DNA of 64,000 bases from Streptomyces sp. STR69. Lineage in GTDB: Bacteria; Actinomycetota; Actinomycetes; Streptomycetales; Streptomycetaceae. A program made the translations under genes and the position numbers. Numbering within the stretch: position 1 is the stretch's first letter; every line of letters begins with the position of its first letter. Below, one piece after another: positions 58,900 through 64,000 of this stretch. The stretch spans positions 62,001 to 126,000 of the forward strand of contig NZ_JALJRY010000026.1 in the NCBI RefSeq assembly GCF_024519455.1, given 5' to 3'. The notes beneath the pieces were generated by a model. That model was not told the DNA's origin, did no database searches, and saw only the letters and a list, made by a program, of their open reading frames with translations.

Positions 58900-60284
58900 C
58901 CGAGCTCGCCACGATGGAATTCCACCCGCAGCCCCAGGCCGGCGAGGCCCGGCCGTGGGCCTTCCCGGCGCCCGAGCGCGGGACGCTCGGCAACGGCCTG
59001 ACCGTCCTGCGCTGCCACCGGCCCGGCCAGCAGGTCGTCGCTGTCGAGGTGCTCCTCGACGCGCCCCTGGAGGCCGAACCGGCTGGCCTGGACGGCGTCG
59101 CCACGATCACCGCGCGTGCCTTCTCCGAGGGCACCGACAAGCACTCCGCCGAGGAGTTCGCCGCCGAGCTGGAGCGCTCCGGTGCCACCCTCGACGCCCA
59201 CGCCGACCACCCCGGGCTGCGCCTGAGCCTGGAGGTCCCGGCCTCGCGCCTGGCCAAGGGCCTCGGCCTGCTGTCGGACGCCCTCAGGGCGCCCGCCTTC
59301 GCCGACAGCGAGGTCGAGCGGCTGGTCCGCAACCGCCTCGACGAGATCCCGCACGAGACGGCCAACCCGTCCCGCCGCGCGGCCAAGGAGCTCTCCAAGG
59401 AGCTGTTCCCGGCGAACTCGCGCATGTCGCGCCCGCGCCAGGGCACCGAGGAGACCGTCCAGAAGATCGACTCCGGGGCCGTACGCGCCTTCTACGACCG
59501 GCACGTCCGCCCCGCGACGGCCACCGTCGTGGTCGTCGGCGACCTCACCGGCATCGACCTGGACGCGCTGCTCGCCGACACCCTGGGCTCGTGGACGGGT
59601 TCCAGCGCCCAGCCGCGTCCCGTGCCGTCGGTCACCGCCGACGACACCGGGCGGGTCGTGATCGTGCACCGGCCCGGCGCCGTCCAGACGCAGCTGCTCA
59701 TCGGCCGTGTCGGAGCCGACCGGCACGACCGCGTGTGGCCTGCGCAGGTGCTCGGCACGTACTGCCTCGGCGGCACCCTCACCTCCCGCCTGGACCGCGT
59801 CCTGCGCGAGGAGAAGGGCTACACCTACGGTGTGCGGGCCTTCGGCCAGGTGCTGCGTTCGGCACCCGACGGCACGGGCGTCTCGATGCTCGCCATCAGC
59901 GGCTCCGTGGACACCCCGAACACGGGCCCCGCACTTGACGACCTGTGGACGGTGCTCCGCAAGCTCGCCGAGGGCGGACTCACCGACGCCGAGCGCGACA
60001 TCGCCGTACAGAACCTCGTCGGGGTGGCGCCGCTCAAGTACGAGACCGCGGCGGCCGTGGCGAGCACGCTGGCCGACCAGGTCGAGCAGCACCTGCCCGA
60101 CGACTACCAGGCGACGCTGTACCGGCAGCTCGCCGCGACCGGCACCGTGGAGGCCACCGCGGCGGTCGTGAACGCCTTCCCGGTGGACCGTCTGGTGACG
60201 ATCCTGGTCGGCGACGCGGAGCAGATCAAGGAGCCCGTCGAGGCCCTCGGCATCGGCGAAGTGACCGTCGTTCCGGCGGAGTAG
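58896..60284 (+). CDS. M16 peptidase, non-catalytic partner
   Basis: A 462-aa M16B protein that lacks HxxEH: at the equivalent place it reads ARAFSEGTDKHSAEEFA. It does carry the Arg/Tyr pair (RVLREEKGYTYGVRAF), which in heterodimeric M16 enzymes binds substrate for the partner. The active/inactive split across two adjacent coupled genes therefore predicts a heterodimer. GTG 58896 overlaps the preceding stop. A strong hairpin follows at 60310. Confidence 0.92.
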   Translation: MTELATMEFHPQPQAGEARPWAFPAPERGTLGNGLTVLRCHRPGQQVVAVEVLLDAPLEAEPAGLDGVATITARAFSEGTDKHSAEEFAAELERSGATLDAHADHPGLRLSLEVPASRLAKGLGLLSDALRAPAFADSEVERLVRNRLDEIPHETANPSRRAAKELSKELFPANSRMSRPRQGTEETVQKIDSGAVRAFYDRHVRPATATVVVVGDLTGIDLDALLADTLGSWTGSSAQPRPVPSVTADDTGRVVIVHRPGAVQTQLLIGRVGADRHDRVWPAQVLGTYCLGGTLTSRLDRVLREEKGYTYGVRAFGQVLRSAPDGTGVSMLAISGSVDTPNTGPALDDLWTVLRKLAEGGLTDAERDIAVQNLVGVAPLKYETAAAVASTLADQVEQHLPDDYQATLYRQLAATGTVEATAAVVNAFPVDRLVTILVGDAEQIKEPVEALGIGEVTVVPAE

Positions 60285-60309
60285 ACGCAGCAGCGCCACG
60301 CGCGCGTGG

Positions 60310-60345
60310 GGGAGCCCTGGTGACGGAAGCGCCACCAGGGCTCCC
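60310..60345 (+). terminator. Terminator after the M16 operon
   Basis: A perfect 13-bp stem GGGAGCCCTGGTG with CACCAGGGCTCCC and a 10-base loop, 25 bases past the stop codon. Confidence 0.92.
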
Positions 60346-60486
60346 TATTGTCCGAATTGGGGGAGAGGTTGCCTGTCTGCCCTGTGGCGTGCGCTACAAA
60401 AACCGTGATCCGTTTGGGGATTGAAAGTGGCCCCCCTTAGCGTCGGTCCGGCTGTCCGTCAGGCACCGCGCCGCACTCGCGGCACC

Positions 60487-60654
60487 GGACAGTCATCGCC
60501 GAGTCCCCGTACGGCGCGAGCCAGGGGAGCCGGGGACCCACATGAGTCCCTGGGGTGAATCGGACACCCGCGCGCAGAGCGAGGGAGTCCGTAGGAGACC
60601 TTCCTGCTCCGAACCCGTCAGCTAACCCGGTAGGCGAGAAGGAAGGAAAGGACC
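60487..60654 (+). ncRNA. c-di-AMP (ydaO/yuaA) riboswitch
   Basis: The leader of the M23 gene has the ydaO landmarks: GGGGAGCCGGGGACCCA, later GGGGTGAATCGG, and the 3' block CCCGTCAGCTAACCCGGTAGGCG at 60615-60637, followed by GAAGGAAGGAAAGGA. In Streptomyces this riboswitch class precedes cell-wall hydrolase genes and lowers expression when c-di-AMP is high. Exact ends are approximate. The region 60285-60663 otherwise holds only the M16 terminator and the unmapped promoter. Confidence 0.85.
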
Positions 60655-60663
60655 AGCCACTTC

Positions 60664-61419
60664 ATGGCGTTCACCCGCGCCACCGGGAAGCACCGTCGCC
60701 CGAGCCGGACCCACCGCACCACCGTTCGCGCCGCGAGTGTCGCGGCTCTCGCCACCTCCGGCGTCGTAGGCACCCTGGCCGCCGCCCCGGCGTTCGCCGC
60801 GGAGCCCACCCCCGAACAGACCGGCCTCACCCCTGTCGTCGCCATGGGCGATGCCGTGGCCGAGAAGATCGACGCCCAGGCCGTCGCCCAGCAGCAGGCC
60901 GCCGCCGAGACGCTGGCCGAGGAGACCGCCCGCGCCAAGGCCGCCGCCCAGGCCGAGGCGGCCCGTGAGGCCCAGGCGCGCGCCGCCCGCGAGGCCGAGC
61001 GCAAGAGGCTCAACACCTTCGTCGCGCCGGTCGCCAACTCCTATGTGTCCACCGGCTACAAGACCGGTGGCTCGCTGTGGTCCTCCGGCACCCACACGGG
61101 CATCGACTTCCACGCCTCGACCGGCACCAGCGTCCACGCGGTGGGCTCCGGCACCGTCGTCGAGGCCGGCTGGGGCGGCTCGTACGGCAACGAGGTCGTG
61201 ATCAAGATGGCCGACGGCATGTACACCATGTACGGCCACCTGTCGTCCATCGGTGTCTCGGTCGGCCAGAAGGTCACCCCGGGTCAGCAGATCGGCCTCT
61301 CCGGGGCGACCGGCAACGTCACCGGACCGCACCTCCACTTCGAGGCCCGCACGACCGCCGAGTACGGCTCCGACGTCGACCCCGTCGCCTACCTCCGCAA
61401 GCACGGCGTGAACGTCTGA
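60664..61419 (+). CDS. Secreted M23 peptidoglycan endopeptidase
   Basis: A 251-aa cell-wall hydrolase. The signal peptide ends near ...APAFA at residue 45. Residues 60-115 form an Ala/Glu/Arg coiled coil. The C-terminal LytM domain has the zinc residues H144 and D148 (HTGID) and H225 (HLHF), with H192 (YGHLS) and H223 completing the active site. It probably cleaves peptide crosslinks during growth or spore germination. The long leader is a c-di-AMP riboswitch. GGAAAGGA precedes the ATG. Confidence 0.95.
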   Translation: MAFTRATGKHRRPSRTHRTTVRAASVAALATSGVVGTLAAAPAFAAEPTPEQTGLTPVVAMGDAVAEKIDAQAVAQQQAAAETLAEETARAKAAAQAEAAREAQARAAREAERKRLNTFVAPVANSYVSTGYKTGGSLWSSGTHTGIDFHASTGTSVHAVGSGTVVEAGWGGSYGNEVVIKMADGMYTMYGHLSSIGVSVGQKVTPGQQIGLSGATGNVTGPHLHFEARTTAEYGSDVDPVAYLRKHGVNV

Positions 61420-61440
61420 CGACGCAGCGCCGCACTTCCC

Positions 61441-61468
61441 GAAGCCCTGGCCCGCCGGCCGGGGCTTT
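61441..61468 (+). terminator. Terminator after the M23 gene
   Basis: About 11 bp of stem (AAGCCCTGGCC with GGCCGGGGCTT, one G-T pair) and a 4-base loop, 21 bases past the stop. Confidence 0.8.
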
Positions 61469-61606
61469 CGGCGTTTCCGGAGCCCTCCTGTCCAAAAAAT
61501 ATCCATGGATTCCGGCCCGCCATCGGAAATTCCCGCTGATTGCAATAGAGTCACGGAACACACGTCAATCGTCGACGTTTCACGGGGATTAAGGCGGAGG
61601 TCGGAC

Positions 61607-62302
61607 ATGCGTATTCCGGCGCACTCGGTATGCACGGCGATCCGGGACGACATCGTCGCCGGTGTCTACGAGCGCGGCGGCCGGCTCACGGAGGAACTCC
61701 TCGCGCGCCGGTACGGCGTCTCGCGCGTGCCCGTGCGGGAGGCCCTGCGCACGCTGGAGGCGGAGGGGTTCGTGGTGACCCGGCGGCACGCGGGCGCGTG
61801 CGTCGCGGAACCGACCGAGCAGGAGGCCGCCGACCTGCTGGAGATGCGGATGCTGCTGGAGCCGCTCGGTGCCTCGCGGGCCGCCCAGCGGCGCACCGAG
61901 GCCCACCTCAAGGTGTTGCGCGGACTCGTCAGGCTGGGCCAGGAGCGGGCCAGGAGGGGCAACAGCGAGGATCTGCGCTCCCTGGGCAGCTGGTTCCACG
62001 AGACGCTGGCCCAGGCCTCCGGAAGCCCCGCTCTGACCTCGATGCTGACCCAGCTGCGGCACAAGATCGCCTGGATGTACGCGGTCGAGGCGCCGGCCAA
62101 CCCCGTGGAGTCCTGGGCGGAGCACGGGGCCATCGTGGACGCCGTGGCGCGCGGCGACGCCGAGCGCGCGCGGGCGATCACGGCCCTGCACACCGAGCGC
62201 GCGGGCACCGCGCACCGGCTGCGCTTTCCCGGCGGCGCGAACGGCACGGACCGTGTGAGGACTTCGCAACCTCCCGTAAACATGTCGGGTCTCCGGCATT
62301 AA
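61607..62302 (+). CDS. GntR/FadR-subfamily regulator
   Basis: A 231-aa regulator. The winged helix lies at about residues 5-72 (VCTAIRDDIVAGVYERGGRL, ELLARRYGVSRVPVREALRTL), followed by a helical FCD ligand domain (EMRMLLEPLGASRAAQRR, SWFHETLAQASGSPALTSML, EHGAIVDAVARGDAERAR). ATG 61607 has GGCGGAGG upstream. The effector is unknown. It is convergent with ptsH and separated from it by a strong bidirectional hairpin. The upstream stretch 61469-61606 is AT-rich with CAATAGAGT near 61545 as a possible -10. Confidence 0.9.
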   Translation: MRIPAHSVCTAIRDDIVAGVYERGGRLTEELLARRYGVSRVPVREALRTLEAEGFVVTRRHAGACVAEPTEQEAADLLEMRMLLEPLGASRAAQRRTEAHLKVLRGLVRLGQERARRGNSEDLRSLGSWFHETLAQASGSPALTSMLTQLRHKIAWMYAVEAPANPVESWAEHGAIVDAVARGDAERARAITALHTERAGTAHRLRFPGGANGTDRVRTSQPPVNMSGLRH

Positions 62303-62370
62303 CACGGGCGCCGTATACAAAGAGGAGATAATTCGCGGGGGATTATTTCTGCTGCCCGCAAGTGGAATTG

Positions 62371-62406
62371 CGAAGGGCTCGCCCGGTAATTCGGGCGAGC
62401 CCTTCG
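62371..62406. terminator. Bidirectional terminator between GntR and ptsH
   Basis: A perfect 15-bp stem CGAAGGGCTCGCCCG with its complement and a 6-base loop, positioned between convergent genes. Confidence 0.92.
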
Positions 62407-62463
62407 TGGGTGCGGTACATCGTTTTTACGGCGAAAGCACCGCAACCATCAATTGCGGGTTGC

Positions 62464-62745
62464 TCAGACGGTCTCGGGGAGTTCCTCAAGGCCCTCCGCG
62501 ACCAGCTTCGCCAGCCGGTCGAGGGCCGCGTCCGCGCCCTCGGCGTCCGACGCGAGGACGATCTCCTCGCCGCCCTGGGCGCCCAGGCCCAGAACCGCGA
62601 GCATGGAGGCCGCGTTGACGGGGTTGCCGTCGGCCTTGGCGATCGTCACGGGGATACCTGCGGCCGTGGTGGCCCGGACGAAGATGGAGGCGGGACGGGC
62701 GTGAAGGCCCTCCGCCCAGCCGACGTTGACGCGGCGCTCAGCCAT
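62464..62745 (-). CDS. ptsH: HPr phosphocarrier protein
   Basis: A 93-aa HPr of the phosphotransferase system, relaying phosphate from enzyme I to the EIIA proteins. The active histidine is H15 in GLHARPA. The regulatory serine S47 (AASMLA) is also present, although streptomycetes are not known for strong HPr kinase control. ATG 62745 is preceded by AAGGGCAG. A DasR-type site lies 26-41 bases upstream of the start, fitting control by N-acetylglucosamine catabolism. Confidence 0.95.
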   Translation of the reverse strand: MAERRVNVGWAEGLHARPASIFVRATTAAGIPVTIAKADGNPVNAASMLAVLGLGAQGGEEIVLASDAEGADAALDRLAKLVAEGLEELPETV

Positions 62746-62770
62746 GTGATGCTGCCCTTCAGAGTCTCAG

Positions 62771-62786
62771 GGTTGTCTAGACCAGT
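62771..62786 (-). promoter_or_regulatory. DasR-responsive element (dre) before ptsH
   Basis: On the minus strand it reads ACTGGTCTAGACAACC, close to the dre consensus with the central TGGTCTAGACCA palindrome (two deviations). DasR control of ptsH through such a site is known in S. coelicolor. Confidence 0.85.
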
Positions 62787-62941
62787 TTCCCACACGTGAA
62801 GCGCGCCCGGGCCGGCCTCGCGGACCGTCCGGGGAGGGGTGTGGGACCGCGGCCTCGGCCCCACTTCCCCTCGTCTCCTCGCTGCATTCACCCACAGACT
62901 GCCTCGCGCCGTTGTCAGACGCGAGCCGTACGCTGGGCCCC

Positions 62942-64000
62942 ATGCAGCAGACCTCGTCGGACCGGCACGAGTACCCCGCCCACTGGGAAGCCGACGTCGT
63001 GCTGCGCGACGGCGGTACGGCGCGCGTCAGGCCCATCACCGTCGACGACGCCGATCGCCTGGTCAGCTTCTACGAGCAGGTCTCCGACGAGTCGAAGTAC
63101 TACCGCTTCTTCGCGCCGTATCCTCGCCTGTCCGCCAAGGATGTCCACCGCTTCACGCACCACGACTTTGTGGACCGGGTGGGACTCGCGGCCACGGTCG
63201 GCGGCGAGTTCATCGCCACCGTACGCTATGACCGCATTAGTGCCGACGGGCGTTCCGCCTCCGCCCCCGCGGACGAGGCCGAGGTCGCCTTCCTGGTGCA
63301 GGACGCGCACCAGGGCAGAGGCGTCGCCTCCGCCCTCCTGGAACACATCGCGGCCGTCGCCCGCGAGCGCGGCATCCGCCGGTTCGCCGCCGAGGTGCTG
63401 CCCGCCAACAACAAGATGATCAAGGTGTTCACGGACGCCGGCTACACCCAGAAGCGCAGCTTCGAGGACGGCGTCGTACGCCTGGAGTTTGACCTCGAAC
63501 CCACCGACAGGTCCCTCGCCGTGCAGCGCGCGCGAGAACAGCGCGCCGAAGCACGGTCCGTACGACGGCTGCTGGTGCCCGGCTCGGTCGCCGTCGTCGG
63601 CGTCGGACGTACCCCCGGAGGGGTGGGCCGCAGCGTTCTCGACAACATCAGGGACGCCGGTTTCACCGGCGGCCTGTACGCCGTCAACAAGGCTTTCCCC
63701 GAAGGGCAGAAGGAACTCGACGGGGTGCCGGCCCACCGGTCGGTGCGCGACATCGAGGGCCCCGTCGACCTCGCGGTCGTCGCCGTCCCGGTCGAGCACG
63801 TTTCCCAGGTCGTCACCGAGTGCGGTGAGCACGGGGTGCAGGGGCTCGTCGTGGTCACCGCCGGTTACGCCGAGAGCGGCTCCGAGGGACGCGAGCGCCA
63901 GCGCGAACTCGTCCGGCACGCGCGCACGTACGGGATGCGGATCATCGGGCCCAACGCCTTCGGGGTCATCAACACCGCAGCCGACGTACGGCTGAACGCG
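62942..64000 (+). CDS. GNAT/acyl-CoA synthetase (NDP-forming) fusion, partial
   Basis: The first 353 codons of a longer gene cut by the window end. Residues 15-170 are a GNAT domain (ARVRPITVDDADRLVSFYEQVS, acetyl-CoA loop QGRGVASALLEHI). From about 195 (RRLLVPGSVAVVGVGRTPGGVG) a CoA-binding domain of ADP-forming acyl-CoA synthetases begins. This is the layout of the bifunctional Pat-like protein acetyltransferases of actinobacteria, which modify enzymes such as acetyl-CoA synthetase. The remaining ATP-grasp and ligase domains should lie beyond 64000. ATG 62942 lacks a clear ribosome site. It is divergent from ptsH. Confidence 0.88.
   Translation, partial: MQQTSSDRHEYPAHWEADVVLRDGGTARVRPITVDDADRLVSFYEQVSDESKYYRFFAPYPRLSAKDVHRFTHHDFVDRVGLAATVGGEFIATVRYDRISADGRSASAPADEAEVAFLVQDAHQGRGVASALLEHIAAVARERGIRRFAAEVLPANNKMIKVFTDAGYTQKRSFEDGVVRLEFDLEPTDRSLAVQRAREQRAEARSVRRLLVPGSVAVVGVGRTPGGVGRSVLDNIRDAGFTGGLYAVNKAFPEGQKELDGVPAHRSVRDIEGPVDLAVVAVPVEHVSQVVTECGEHGVQGLVVVTAGYAESGSEGRERQRELVRHARTYGMRIIGPNAFGVINTAADVRLNA

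Noticed and set aside
1..64000. CRISPR arrays, insertion sequences or prophage genes
   Set aside because: No regularly spaced direct repeats with unique spacers, no transposase or integrase-like protein, and no phage structural gene were seen on either strand.

Overview
The window is chromosomal DNA from a Streptomyces-type actinomycete. The evidence is very high GC with strong third-position GC in the genes, frequent GTG and TTG starts, AAGGAGG-like ribosome sites, and unmistakable Streptomyces genes: the sporulation regulator whiH directly upstream of the principal sigma factor hrdB, lexA-nrdR-nrdJ, a topoisomerase IV parE/parC pair, and ptsH with a DasR-type site. From memory, the gene order matches the conserved core region of the S. 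coelicolor chromosome around SCO5800 to SCO5842. No rRNA, tRNA, CRISPR array, transposase or phage gene was found.

Layout. 1-3.1 kb: the end of a hydroxamate-type siderophore locus (IucA/IucC synthetase plus acyltransferase). 3.3-10.4 kb: DNA damage and dNTP supply (DinG helicase, LexA, NrdR, B12-dependent ribonucleotide reductase). 10.5-15.6 kb: less characterised genes (two hypotheticals, TerD, DUF4937, histidine phosphatase, ADP-ribosylglycohydrolase). 15.8-18.2 kb: an MFS drug exporter divergent from its TetR regulator, with twin operators between them. 18.2-24.9 kb: RNase HII, a RecQ helicase with a C-terminal phosphoribosyltransferase motif, and DUF4192. 25-30.6 kb: a debranching-enzyme-like protein, a Nudix/NrtR-like regulator and a fused ABC protein. 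30.7-37.5 kb: whiH, hrdB, a secreted trypsin, a zinc-ribbon protein and parE. 37.7-48.4 kb: a NarL-type two-component system, a DUF485/acetate symporter pair, and an ABC importer flanked by two paralogous CitB-type response regulators, only one of which has a kinase. 48.5-52.1 kb: an iron-box-controlled sucrase/ferredoxin-like protein and two divergent citrate synthase homologues, one fused to a DNA-binding domain. 52.1-53.3 kb: a small accessory island. 53.5-64 kb: a CobW GTPase, parC, an M16 peptidase pair, an M23 hydrolase under a c-di-AMP riboswitch, a GntR regulator, HPr, and the start of a GNAT/acyl-CoA synthetase fusion cut by the window end.

The most promising undescribed system is the divergent citrate synthase pair at 49.5-52.1 kb. 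One gene encodes a helix-turn-helix domain fused to a citrate synthase fold. The shared promoter carries several TTGA/TCAA inverted repeats, and the same half-sites recur inside the partner gene in a patch of otherwise avoided AT-ending codons. This suggests an enzyme-derived, metabolite-sensing repressor with a promoter operator and an intragenic operator. Other signals worth checking are a 26-bp near-perfect palindrome in front of the CobW gene, an iron box directly abutting a start codon (probably leaderless), and an operator-like repeat inside the promoter of the Nudix/NrtR-like gene.
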